A stretch of DNA of 64,000 bases, taken from positions 34,005-98,004 of the forward strand of contig JAOTVA010000002.1 in assembly GCA_029863645.1 (NCBI GenBank), written 5' to 3'. The position numbers were made by a program, and so were the translations under genes. Each line of letters opens with the position of its first letter. The stretch's first letter is position 1. The notes beneath the pieces are model-generated. The model saw only the letters and a list, made by a program, of their open reading frames with translations, was not told the DNA's origin and searched no databases. Of this stretch, positions 49,868 through 58,564 are shown in pieces. The stretch is from Gemmatimonadota bacterium (GTDB lineage: Bacteria > Gemmatimonadota > Gemmatimonadetes > Longimicrobiales > Gaopeijiaceae).

Positions 49868-51467
49868 CCTCCCGCTCCTCCCCGCCCACATCGCCGGGCC
49901 CCCGAGTCGTCCCCACATCGTCATCAACGTCCACATCCATCGTCGCATCCCACGCTGCGTGGGCGTCGTACGTCGTCCAGTACTCCCGCCGCCTGCCCGC
50001 CCGGGTCAGGAGGACCGCACCGAAGCCCACCTGGACAGCCAGGAACGTCACGATACACGCACCCGCAATGAGCAGCCCCGTCACGAGTCCGAAAAACGGC
50101 ACGATCGACAGGACGTTCGCCGCGACGAAGAGCGCCATCAGGCCAACCAAACCGCCGACCATCGTGATGAGTGGGTTGGACTTCCGAATCCACCCCGTCC
50201 ACGGGTAGTGACTGTCTGCCAACCATTCGCCTGCGTTGCGCGCCACTGCCAAGTATCCGACCACCGCGGCCGCCGCTGCTGCGAGCGGGAAAAGCGGGAG
50301 CCAAGCGATCGCCACTGGAATCCCGATGATGGAGATCGCGAGTGCGATGAAGCCGAGAATCCAGACCGGAAGGAGCAGGAAAGTCCCCGCAACACCGACC
50401 ATCGCCGCCCGACCGGGGGCGCGCCGAGCGGTCTCGGAGATCACGTCGACCTTGTCTCCCGCGAACATGGTCGCGGCAGCTCCGACGAGTGCCAGGATCA
50501 ACACGACCAGCAAGTTCTCGATCAGGCCACCCGCGGCTCTAGCCACGGAGCGGAACGGGGCCATCAGGGCGGAGTCGCCTTCGTCGTAACCTCGATCCTC
50601 GACGCGGATCTCGCGTCGCACTTCGTTCCGGATTTCGTTACGCAACCGCGCCCGTGCTGCGCTCGCGCCTTCCTCGGCATCGGTGTCGGCGTCGCTCTCG
50701 ATCTCGACGACTCCTTCGCGCACCGAGCCCCGGTTGCCTAGGACGCGCGCATCAGCCAAACGGACGGCTCCCGAGACCTCGCTTCCCTCGCGGAGATCCA
50801 CGGTCCCGCCGATCACCACCACGTTCCCGGCCACTTCGCCACGAATGACGAGGTCCCCGTCGATGACCACAAGGTTGCCCGAAACGGATTCGCCTTCCGC
50901 GATATCGACGTCCTCGCCGACGTGCACCCGCACGTTCGAGTCCAGGCCCTCCAGAGCCGCTGGGAGCAGTCCTAGGCGATCCGCGGACCCCAACAGCGCC
51001 CTCAGGAAGGAGCGTTCGTTGCCGATCGAGATGGATACCGTGCCGTCCGATGCGTCGACCTGCACGTCGAAGTCCTCGAGTGCCGTTTCCAGCGCTCGGT
51101 CCATTGCCTGGGCGACGTCGGCGAGACTGCCGGCGAGCTCCGCGGGGATCGTCCAATCGGCGAGGGCTTGGGAGAGTGGACCATCCTCGAGCGCCACCGC
51201 CCGGCCGAGGAGCTCCCGCCATGCCACGTCGAGCTCGCCACCGGGCTCGAAGGCGCCGACGCGCTCACCGTCGATCAGCACTGAACCATTACGTAGGCTG
51301 ACCTCGAGAGCGCCGTCGTCCGAGAACTCCAAGCTGAGCGTAGCCTCGGAACGGCCGACCGAAACCTGTTTCGACACCACCTCGCGGACCTGCGCGTGGG
51401 TGGCGCAAGGGACGAATAAGGCCGCCAGGCCGAAGACGAGGACGGACCTACGAAGCAACTGAAGCAT
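49860..51467 (-). CDS. Bactofilin-like membrane protein
   Basis: A 535-residue protein with a signal peptide (cleavage near THAQV), a soluble N-terminal part, a parallel beta-helix segment of the polymer-forming type (about 180-255: GNLVVIDGDLVIRGEVAG, NVVVIGGTVDLREGS) and then five or six membrane segments (about 320-500). The tail is acidic (MDVDVDDDVG). The beta-helix recalls bactofilins, but fusion to signal and membrane parts puts it outside the cytoplasm. It is probably translated together with the anti-sigma gene, with which it overlaps by 20 nt. Confidence 0.68.
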   Translation of the reverse strand: MLQLLRRSVLVFGLAALFVPCATHAQVREVVSKQVSVGRSEATLSLEFSDDGALEVSLRNGSVLIDGERVGAFEPGGELDVAWRELLGRAVALEDGPLSQALADWTIPAELAGSLADVAQAMDRALETALEDFDVQVDASDGTVSISIGNERSFLRALLGSADRLGLLPAALEGLDSNVRVHVGEDVDIAEGESVSGNLVVIDGDLVIRGEVAGNVVVIGGTVDLREGSEVSGAVRLADARVLGNRGSVREGVVEIESDADTDAEEGASAARARLRNEIRNEVRREIRVEDRGYDEGDSALMAPFRSVARAAGGLIENLLVVLILALVGAAATMFAGDKVDVISETARRAPGRAAMVGVAGTFLLLPVWILGFIALAISIIGIPVAIAWLPLFPLAAAAAAVVGYLAVARNAGEWLADSHYPWTGWIRKSNPLITMVGGLVGLMALFVAANVLSIVPFFGLVTGLLIAGACIVTFLAVQVGFGAVLLTRAGRRREYWTTYDAHAAWDATMDVDVDDDVGTTRGPGDVGGEEREGA

Positions 51468-52392
51468 AGCGAGGCCTTATGGATCGACTGTCGATGAGGT
51501 TCTTGTAGAGGACTCGGAGCGCGAGGCCCGACCCGGCCGCGTAGATCGCGACTCCCGTGGCGGCCAAGAGCGGCGATCCGACGATCAAGTCGACGAAGCC
51601 ATCGAGGCCCGTCACGCCGGTCGCCGCGAGCCCGGTAGCCAGTAAGCCATTCCAGGCGGCCGCGAAAAGGTCGGTGAACTGCCAGTACGTGAACGACACG
51701 AGCGCCTGCGGCGTCAGCGTCGGATGCGAGAAGACGGCGAAGAGGACGAGACCGAACGTGACGGCGGGCGTCACGGCCGCACCCGCGATGGCTGCCCATG
51801 CCCGCCGGCTGCGGGGGAGGAAGCGGCGCGCGCTGGCCAGTGCCCGGGCCCAGCCCGGCTGGCGCACTGGGGCGCGCGAGGCGGCCGGCGTGAGGCCCGC
51901 GATCACCCGGTCGGCGAAGCCGTCCATCGGGTCGAAGCGGTCCAGCTCGGAGAGACGCGCGAGCACGGTCGTCCAACCCTGAAAGTCTGCCGAGCAAGCT
52001 ACGCAGCCCCCGAGATGAGCCTGCGCTCGCTGCGCCTCCCGCGCGACCAACACCCCGTCCGCGAGATCCTGCAGGACGCCCGCACCAAGGTGGACGGGCC
52101 GGGAGGCTGGTCGCAGCGCCGCTAAGGTCGCCTTCACACGGGCTGCCAACGGCAGTCGGACCGGCAGCTGTACGCCCGACATGACTCGGGCTTGGAAGTC
52201 TGCGCTCGGTCGGTGTGACCGGAGCCCGTCCAGGTCCTCGAAAAGAACGCGCCACGTCGCGAGCTCGTCCGAGCACTGGGCACACGTGGTCACGTGTGCC
52301 TCGAGCCGGCGCCGCTCCCTGGAGGGAACGGATCCGTCGAGGAACGCTTGCAAGCGATCCGTACTCGGATGGTTGTTTCTGACGTCGTTCAT
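51448..52392 (-). CDS. Anti-sigma factor with two zinc fingers
   Basis: A 314-residue protein with a cytoplasmic N-terminal half bearing two copies of the zf-HC2/ZAS motif HxxxCxxC: His33, Cys37, Cys40 (HVTTCAQC) and His126, Cys130, Cys133 (HLGGCVAC). Single copies are the rule in anti-sigma factors. Two to three membrane segments follow (WAAIAGAAVTPAVTFGLVLF and later ones). It lies directly after the ECF sigma gene, 87 nt apart, and should hold that sigma at the membrane until a signal arrives. Confidence 0.8.
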   Translation of the reverse strand: MNDVRNNHPSTDRLQAFLDGSVPSRERRRLEAHVTTCAQCSDELATWRVLFEDLDGLRSHRPSADFQARVMSGVQLPVRLPLAARVKATLAALRPASRPVHLGAGVLQDLADGVLVAREAQRAQAHLGGCVACSADFQGWTTVLARLSELDRFDPMDGFADRVIAGLTPAASRAPVRQPGWARALASARRFLPRSRRAWAAIAGAAVTPAVTFGLVLFAVFSHPTLTPQALVSFTYWQFTDLFAAAWNGLLATGLAATGVTGLDGFVDLIVGSPLLAATGVAIYAAGSGLALRVLYKNLIDSRSIRPRYASVAS

Positions 52393-52479
52393 GACCGTGG
52401 CACTCCTACGCCCTTCGGATGTCCAGCCTTACGTCCAGGGAGGCGCCGCGGTTTCAGAATAGTCGGGCCGCTCATGGCA

Positions 52480-53154
52480 TCACGAGGCCAAGTGGGCCAA
52501 GCTCTTCTTGAGCTCGCCACGGGCGCGGTGGAGGTACGTCTTCACGGTGCCGAGGGGCACCTCCATGATGTCGGCGATCTCCTCGTACGCGTAGCCCTCG
52601 ACATGCCTGAGGAGTATGGCCGTGCGGTACTCCTCCCGAAGATCACCGATCGCCTGCTCGATCTGATCACCGAGCTCGCGGTGCTCGACGTACTCATGTG
52701 GGTTCTCGTCGCGCGATTCGACCACGACCCGGGTCTGTGAGATCTGCTCGTCGGTTGTTGCGTGCGGAGATCCGTGGATCGAGACGGTGTCGAGCTTCCG
52801 CTTCCTGAGATGATCGATCGTGTGGTTGTTCGCGATCTTCAGGATCCAGTTGCTGAACTTGTACGACGGCTTGTACGAGCCAATGGCGTTGAACGCACGG
52901 ATGAAGGCCTCCTGAGCGAGGTCCTCGGCCAGTGTGCGGTCCCTGACCATGCGGTACACGAGCGAAAAGACAGGCCGCTCGTAGCGGGTCAGGAGTTCTC
53001 GGAACGCAGGCTCACGCCCACGCGTAGCCAGCGCCGCGAGCTCGCGGTCTTCGAGCGCCGAATAGTCCGGAGCAGCCAGAGGTGCCTTGTCCTGCCGCGA
53101 GTTAGCGATCCACCAGGCCGCGCCTCGAGGAAGGGAAGGGGCTTCGATCCGCAT
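52480..53154 (-). CDS. ECF RNA polymerase sigma factor
   Basis: A 224-residue sigma-70 family protein of the RpoE type. Region 2 (FRELLTRYERPVFSLVYRMV, DLAQEAFIRAF, FSNWILKIANNHTIDHLRK) and region 4 (YRTAILLRHVEGYAYEEIAD, VPLGTVKTYLHRARGELK) are complete. It should direct transcription of envelope-related genes, including its own operon. The next gene encodes a membrane anti-sigma factor. Two inverted repeats lie in its upstream region. Confidence 0.92.
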   Translation of the reverse strand: MRIEAPSLPRGAAWWIANSRQDKAPLAAPDYSALEDRELAALATRGREPAFRELLTRYERPVFSLVYRMVRDRTLAEDLAQEAFIRAFNAIGSYKPSYKFSNWILKIANNHTIDHLRKRKLDTVSIHGSPHATTDEQISQTRVVVESRDENPHEYVEHRELGDQIEQAIGDLREEYRTAILLRHVEGYAYEEIADIMEVPLGTVKTYLHRARGELKKSLAHLAS

Positions 53155-53177
53155 GAGACGCCCCTACGCCTTCTAGA

Positions 53178-53215
53178 GGCTCGCGGTTTCGTGCGAGCCC
53201 GTTGAGCCCCTCAAC
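53178..53215 (-). other. Two adjacent inverted repeats upstream of the ECF sigma gene
   Basis: GGCTCGC (53178-53184) with GCGAGCC (53193-53199), loop of 8, and GTTGAG (53201-53206) with CTCAAC (53210-53215), loop of 3. Both are perfect and separated by one base, 24 nt or more upstream of the start codon. They could form tandem hairpins in the leader or be protein sites. Confidence 0.4.
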
Positions 53216-53296
53216 CACATGCCGTAGCTTCACTTCCCCAGTCGCCTGCGCACGTCCCGGGGCGGTCAAAAGCTACGCACCCAACGGATCCCTGTC

Positions 53297-54049
53297 ATGC
53301 AATCCGCTTCGCGAGCGGCAACCACCGAAGGGTCCGAGGCGGCCCCCAAAGAGGGAGCGGACCGGGCGCACCAGGTTCAGCGCATCTTCTCCGAGATCGC
53401 GCCGCGCTACGACCTGCTCAACCACGTCCTCAGTCTCAACATCGACAAGCGTTGGCGAAAGGCAGCCATCGCGAGGCTCGACTGGGAGCGCGCGCCGGAG
53501 GGAACGTACCTCGACGCCTGCGCCGGCACATTCGATCTCGCGCTGGAGCTGGCCAAGAAGGACGGATTCGGGGGGCGGGTCGTCGCGTCGGACTTCGCGC
53601 ATCCCATGCTCGTCCAAGGCGCCCCCAAGATCGAGGCGCGGGCGGTGTCACCCGTGTGTGGAGACTCCCTACGGCTGCCGTTCGCGAACGGAATCTTTGC
53701 TGGCGCCACCGTCGGCTTCGGCGTGCGTAACCTGGCCGATGTCCGTGCCGGAATCGGTGAACTGCACCGGGTCCTGAGTCCCGGAGCGCGCCTCGTAGTG
53801 CTCGAGTTCACGGTCCCGCCGAATCCAGTCGTCAGGGCGGGATACCTGCTGTACTTCAACAGGATCTTGCCTGTCGTGGGCCGACTGGTCTCGGGCCATC
53901 CATGGGCGTACACCTATCTGCCTGAGTCCGTGAAGGAGTTCCCCGGGCCCAAGGAGCTCGGCGAGATCTTCGAAGCTTCCGGGTTCAAGGATGTCGGCTG
54001 GAAACTGCTGTCTGGCGGCATCGCGGCGCTCCATTGGGGCGTCGCCTAG
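53297..54049 (+). CDS. menG: Demethylmenaquinone methyltransferase
   Basis: A 250-residue class I SAM methyltransferase of the UbiE/MenG family. The opening FSEIAPRYDLLNHVLSLNID is diagnostic, followed by a SAM-binding LDACAGTFDLALELA and the conserved FGVRNLADVRAGIGELHRVL. It methylates demethylmenaquinone in the last step of menaquinone synthesis. With no ubiquinone genes in the window menG is the more likely name, though UbiE cannot be ruled out. It is divergent from the ECF operon. Confidence 0.9.
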   Translation: MQSASRAATTEGSEAAPKEGADRAHQVQRIFSEIAPRYDLLNHVLSLNIDKRWRKAAIARLDWERAPEGTYLDACAGTFDLALELAKKDGFGGRVVASDFAHPMLVQGAPKIEARAVSPVCGDSLRLPFANGIFAGATVGFGVRNLADVRAGIGELHRVLSPGARLVVLEFTVPPNPVVRAGYLLYFNRILPVVGRLVSGHPWAYTYLPESVKEFPGPKELGEIFEASGFKDVGWKLLSGGIAALHWGVA

Positions 54050-54090
54050 CGCGCGGGTAGGTCATAGACACCCGACAGCCCTCGGCCGAG

Positions 54091-54912
54091 GTGCGCGTCG
54101 ACGCCGAGCTGGTCCGGCGGTTGCTCGACTCGCAGCACCCAGGCTACGCGGGTGAGGACGTGGTCTTGGTCGATGAGGGTTGGGACAACTTCACGTTCCG
54201 GGTCGGATCGGAGCACGCCGTCAGGCTCCCACGCCACAGCGCTGCGGTCCCACTCATCCTCAACGAGCAGCGGTGGCTTCCCCTGGTTGATTCTTGGCTG
54301 GACCTCGCCGTGCCGGCCCCCGTCGCGATCGGCGAAGGAGGTGATCTGTTCCCCTGGCCCTGGAGCGTCGTGCAGTGGATCCCTGGGACGACCGCCGAAT
54401 GCACAGTGTTTTCACCCGACCAGGCGGAGGTCGTAGCGACGTCCCTCAGGGCGTTGCATCGACTGGCCCCCCTGGACGCGCCTGCCAATCCGTTCCGAGG
54501 CGTCCGACTTCAGGCCCGCCGGGACGTCGTCCAGGAACGCATCGAGCGCCTGGCGCTGCCAGAGCTCGTCGTCCCCTTTCGGCGGGCTCTCGAGGCCCCG
54601 CCCTCAGAGGAGGTGGTGTGGCTCCACGGTGACCTGCACCCCCGAAACGTCATCGTTCGAGAGAGAGCGGTGATCGGGCTCATCGACTGGGGTGACATCG
54701 CCGCGGGTGATGCCGCTACCGATCTCGCGTGCGGGTGGATGCTCTTCGATTCTGAAGGGCGCGACGCGTTCATTGCGGCTTACGATCCGTCTCCGGCAGA
54801 GCTCGCGCGCGCCGTTGGGTGGGCCGTGAACTTTGGGTCGGCGATGCTCGACAGCGAGGAACCGCGGCATGTAGCGATCGGTCGCACGATCATAGAACAA
54901 CTCGGAGTCTGA
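54091..54912 (+). CDS. APH-family aminoglycoside/choline-type phosphotransferase
   Basis: A 273-residue kinase-fold protein. The catalytic loop VVWLHGDLHPRNVIV and the metal-binding GLIDWGDIAAGD are intact. The nucleotide-binding N-lobe (FTFRVGSEHAVRLPRH) is also seen. I start at GTG 54091. A non-standard start further upstream would add about ten residues. Substrates of this broad family range from aminoglycosides to choline, homoserine and macrolides, so none can be named. It lies between menG and the permease. Confidence 0.8.
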   Translation: MRVDAELVRRLLDSQHPGYAGEDVVLVDEGWDNFTFRVGSEHAVRLPRHSAAVPLILNEQRWLPLVDSWLDLAVPAPVAIGEGGDLFPWPWSVVQWIPGTTAECTVFSPDQAEVVATSLRALHRLAPLDAPANPFRGVRLQARRDVVQERIERLALPELVVPFRRALEAPPSEEVVWLHGDLHPRNVIVRERAVIGLIDWGDIAAGDAATDLACGWMLFDSEGRDAFIAAYDPSPAELARAVGWAVNFGSAMLDSEEPRHVAIGRTIIEQLGV

Positions 54913-54919
54913 CTCACCC

Positions 54920-55651
54920 ATGATGGAGCCTTTGGCGTTCGGATTGCTCTCGGTCTTCGCGGGGGCGGTGGCGGCGGTGTCTGGGTTTGGCATCGGCAGC
55001 TTACTCACGCCTTTCCTGCTACTGTCGTTTCCGGCGGCAGAAGCAGTTGCGATCGTCGCGGTCCCGCATGCGGTTGCGACCACGGTGCGCTTCTGGAGAC
55101 TCCGGGCCGACATCGACATGCCGACGTTCCGGCAATTCGGGATCGCCAGCGCGGTGGGTGGGCTGGCGGGCGCGTCCCTGCAGCCGGCCCTGGGAAGCGA
55201 AGCGCTAACGGTGGTACTGGCTGTGTTGCTGCTCGCCGCAGGTGGCAGTGAGCTCCTTCGCCGTCCGGTACCGCTGCCGCCTACGCCATTCTGGCGCCTC
55301 CTGGGGGGGACGCTTTCGGGCGTCTTCGGCGGCCTGGTGGGGAACCAGGGTGGACTCCGGGCCGCCGCCCTGTTGGGCTTCCAGTTGCAGACCCGGGCGC
55401 TCGTGGCCACGGCCACCGCGTCGGCTCTACTGGTGGATGCGGCCCGCGTACCGATCTACTTGGTCGCACGCGGCTCGGTCATCGCGGCGACGGTTCCGAT
55501 TTGGGCCGCCGGAACGGTCGGCGTGGTGGTCGGAACGTTCCTGGGCGTGCCGCTGCTCGGCCGCGTGCCCCCGCAGCTCTACCGCCAGCTCGTCGGCGGG
55601 TTGCTCGTCCTGCTCGGTATCAGTTTGGCGTTTGCGGCTCTAGTACCGTAA
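54920..55651 (+). CDS. TauE/SafE-family permease
   Basis: A 243-residue integral membrane protein with about eight helices and the duplicated TauE/SafE architecture, including VSGFGIGSLLTPFLLLSF near the N-terminus and its second-half counterpart GVFGGLVGNQGGLRAA. Family members export sulfite, sulfonates or other anions. The substrate here is unknown. Its 3' end overlaps the convergent M16 peptidase gene by 32 nt, which is long for this window. Confidence 0.83.
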   Translation: MMEPLAFGLLSVFAGAVAAVSGFGIGSLLTPFLLLSFPAAEAVAIVAVPHAVATTVRFWRLRADIDMPTFRQFGIASAVGGLAGASLQPALGSEALTVVLAVLLLAAGGSELLRRPVPLPPTPFWRLLGGTLSGVFGGLVGNQGGLRAAALLGFQLQTRALVATATASALLVDAARVPIYLVARGSVIAATVPIWAAGTVGVVVGTFLGVPLLGRVPPQLYRQLVGGLLVLLGISLAFAALVP

Positions 55652-57074
55652 CGGGCCCGAGCCGGGCCAACGCATCCCTCCCGATGCGGTCCGGATCGCC
55701 GACGACGAGGATGGTCATCTCCTCCGGCCTCAAGTGGTCGGCGAAGACCTGGCGGATGTCGTCCGTCGTGACCTCCTGGACCCCCTCGGCGTAGCGCTCC
55801 AACCAGTCATCGGGCAACTCGCCCGAGACGTACAGCATCATGCGCTGGACGATCTGTTCGGGGGCCTGAAAGTTGAAGACGTATCCGTTCACGATGCGGT
55901 CGACCGCCGTCTTCAGTTCGCCTGCGCTGGGCGTCGACGTGCGCATCTGGTCCATGGTGCCGAGAATCACATCGATTGCGGGCACGGCATTCTCGGGGCT
56001 CGTGCGTGTGATGGCGCCGATGAGCCCGTCGTACCGCCTGGGCGTCGTCCACAGGGACGAGGCGGAGTACGCATAGCCCTCGTCACTCCTCACGCGTTGC
56101 AGGATGCGGCTGGAGAAGCCGCCACCGCCGAGGATCGCGTTGCCCATGGTGGCCGCGAAGAACTGGGTTTCATCCGCCAAACGGACCGAGGTCGGGTGGG
56201 CCATGATGATCACGGCCTGCTCGAGATCGCGCTCCATCAGGTAGACCCCGCCACCGCGGCGGATTTCCGGGATGGCTGACGCTGTAAGCGCTTCGGGGCA
56301 GGGGGCTAGGGCACGTACCAAACGCTCGAGCCGCGGCCGCGCGTCGTCCCAGGCGATGTCGCCGGCCACTCCGAGCGTGAGGTTCTCCCTGCAGAAGATG
56401 CGTGCGTGGATCTGTCTGAATTGCTCCGGCGTCGTGCGGTCCGGCGCGAGGTCCTCGGCGTCGAGCTCCCAGCCGATGGAATGGTCCCCATAGAGAAGGC
56501 GATTGAACGCCGAGTACGCGAGTCCACCCGGATCGTCGGCGCGGCGCAGGACGCGCTCGAGCTCTCGTCCCCGCCAGATTTCGATCTGATCTTCGTCGAA
56601 GCCCGGGTCCGAGATGAGCTCCCACCACAGGCCGAGGGACTCATCGAGTTGGCCGGTGAGCGTGTTCAGCGTGGATCCCATGCTGACTCCCCCCGACTGG
56701 AACGAGGTCTGCATGGCGTAGAACTCGAGCAGCAGCTCGACCGAGTCCGGCGAAGCAGTTGCGGTGCCCCCGTACCGGAGTAGTGCAGGGAGGCCCATGG
56801 TTGCCGCGTACTGGTCGCGCCCGAAGAGCCCATACCCTCCGCGGAAGCTCGCAAGGACAGTCACGAGAGGGAGTGTCCGATCCTCCAGGAGTAGCGCGGT
56901 CACGCCGGATACCTCATGGCGCTCCGGAGCCGGCGGCGACCACTCGAGGGGGTCGTAGACGAGTGCCTCGATCGCCTCTCGAACGTTCGGCGTCTGGCCG
57001 GACACAACGAGTGGCGCCCAGGCCAAGACCGCGGCGCCTAGCGTGAATCCGAACAGATACGTGGACCGAACCAT
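55620..57074 (-). CDS. M16-family peptidase-like protein, non-catalytic partner
   Basis: A 484-residue secreted protein (signal peptide with cleavage near VSGQT) with the two-domain M16 fold (IARRGGVYLMERDLEQAVIIM region of the second half) but no HxxEH zinc motif in the first. Such inactive subunits pair with an active M16 partner. The partner gene lies directly upstream, overlapping as TGATG. I start at ATG 57074 because it opens the signal peptide. Some members of this pair type act with outer-membrane or periplasmic processing. Confidence 0.8.
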   Translation of the reverse strand: MVRSTYLFGFTLGAAVLAWAPLVVSGQTPNVREAIEALVYDPLEWSPPAPERHEVSGVTALLLEDRTLPLVTVLASFRGGYGLFGRDQYAATMGLPALLRYGGTATASPDSVELLLEFYAMQTSFQSGGVSMGSTLNTLTGQLDESLGLWWELISDPGFDEDQIEIWRGRELERVLRRADDPGGLAYSAFNRLLYGDHSIGWELDAEDLAPDRTTPEQFRQIHARIFCRENLTLGVAGDIAWDDARPRLERLVRALAPCPEALTASAIPEIRRGGGVYLMERDLEQAVIIMAHPTSVRLADETQFFAATMGNAILGGGGFSSRILQRVRSDEGYAYSASSLWTTPRRYDGLIGAITRTSPENAVPAIDVILGTMDQMRTSTPSAGELKTAVDRIVNGYVFNFQAPEQIVQRMMLYVSGELPDDWLERYAEGVQEVTTDDIRQVFADHLRPEEMTILVVGDPDRIGRDALARLGPVTVLEPQTPN

Positions 57075-58564
57075 CAGCTGCCCGGCCTCCTCAGCACCGC
57101 GACTGTGCGATTGCTCTCCACGAGATACCGAGCGGCGATCCGTCGCACGTCCTCGGCGGCGACGCTGTCCAGGAGTTCTGACCATCGGAACGTCTCCCTC
57201 CAATCGCCAAGAAGCGATTGCGAGTCCGCGATCTGGAACGCCAGCCCTAGGTTGGAAGTCATGCGGCGGACGTTTCCGGCCTCGACCTGGTTGCGCACCT
57301 GCTCGAGTTCGCGCTCCTCTGGGCCGGTGGCGACGAGTCTCTCGATCTCCTCGTAGATCGCCGCCTCGACGAGCTCTATCGACCGTCCGCTCCGAGGAAT
57401 CGCATCGATCTGGAAGAGTTGTGGAAATAGCGTGCCCGGTCCCGTGGAGGCGTAGACCCCGGTCACGAGCTGTTCGTCCATCACCAGGCGCCGATGGAGT
57501 CGCGACGTGCGACCGCCGGTCAGGACCGAGCCCAGCATCGCGATTGCCGCCGCGTCGTCGTCGAGTCCCGAGGGCACATGCCACCCGATGCGGAGGCGAG
57601 GCTCGGCGTCCCACTCCACCGTCACCCTCCGCTCGCCTCGCTGGGGTGGTTCCACAGCCAGGACTGGAGGAGGGGCTTCGCCTCTCGGAATGTCCGCGAA
57701 GTACTGGCGGGCCCAGCCCTCGACCTGATCGGGATCGACGTCGCCGACGACCGCGACCACGGCGTTGTCAGGACCGTAGAAGCGCCGGTAGTACGCCTCC
57801 ACGTCCCGACGACTCAGCGTCTGAAGGTCCGACATGTAGCCGACAACGGGAACTCCGTAGGGGTGCATCGTAAACGCCGACGCGAGATGTGCCTCGTACA
57901 AAAGGCCGCCCGGCTCGGTCTCCACGCGCATCCGGCGCTCCTCGATGACGACGTTCCTCTCGGTATAGAACTCGCGGAAGACGGGGCGGCTCATGCGGTC
58001 GGATTCGAGCGCGAACCACAATTCTGCCCGATTGGCGGGAAGCTCCACGAAGTAGGTCGTCGCCTCCGAGGACGTGGTGGCGTTCATCCCCCGCGCCCCC
58101 GCCTCCGTGAGGATGCGGTCCAACTCGTTCGGAAGGACGAAGGCACGCGCGCTGTCCTCCAGCATCTCGATGCGTGCCTCGAGTGCGCTCACACGCGATG
58201 CGTCCGCAGCCGCGCGGGCGAGAAGAAGCGTGTCGTGGGTCGCGTCCATCTGGACGAAGAGGCGTCGTTCCGCCGCGACGTCACGCGTCCCGATGGAGTT
58301 CGTGCCCTTGAAGAGCATATGCTCGAGGAGGTGGGCGATTCCGGTTGTTCCGAGGTGCTCGTGTACGCCGCCTACGCCGAAACGGACCACGAACGAAACC
58401 GTGGGCGCCCCTTCTCGGGGGAGCACGAGAACGGTCATGCCGTTTTCCAGGACCACTTCCCGTACCGGGAGGCGTTCTCCCATCGACTGCTGAGCGAGGA
58501 GCGGCGTCGCTCCTACGCCCGCACCGGCGATCGCGGTGGCGAGGACAACCGCCGCATGGTTCAT
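57074..58564 (-). CDS. M16-family zinc peptidase, catalytic subunit
   Basis: A 496-residue secreted peptidase with a signal peptide (cleavage near LLAQQ). The inverted zinc motif is intact, HLLEH at 78-82 in GIAHLLEHMLFKGT, with the distal glutamate in NVVIEERRMRVETEPGG. It should form a heterodimer or operate alongside the downstream inactive M16 protein. The start ATG 58564 overlaps the mutM stop as ATGA. Substrate unknown. Confidence 0.88.
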   Translation of the reverse strand: MNHAAVVLATAIAGAGVGATPLLAQQSMGERLPVREVVLENGMTVLVLPREGAPTVSFVVRFGVGGVHEHLGTTGIAHLLEHMLFKGTNSIGTRDVAAERRLFVQMDATHDTLLLARAAADASRVSALEARIEMLEDSARAFVLPNELDRILTEAGARGMNATTSSEATTYFVELPANRAELWFALESDRMSRPVFREFYTERNVVIEERRMRVETEPGGLLYEAHLASAFTMHPYGVPVVGYMSDLQTLSRRDVEAYYRRFYGPDNAVVAVVGDVDPDQVEGWARQYFADIPRGEAPPPVLAVEPPQRGERRVTVEWDAEPRLRIGWHVPSGLDDDAAAIAMLGSVLTGGRTSRLHRRLVMDEQLVTGVYASTGPGTLFPQLFQIDAIPRSGRSIELVEAAIYEEIERLVATGPEERELEQVRNQVEAGNVRRMTSNLGLAFQIADSQSLLGDWRETFRWSELLDSVAAEDVRRIAARYLVESNRTVAVLRRPGS

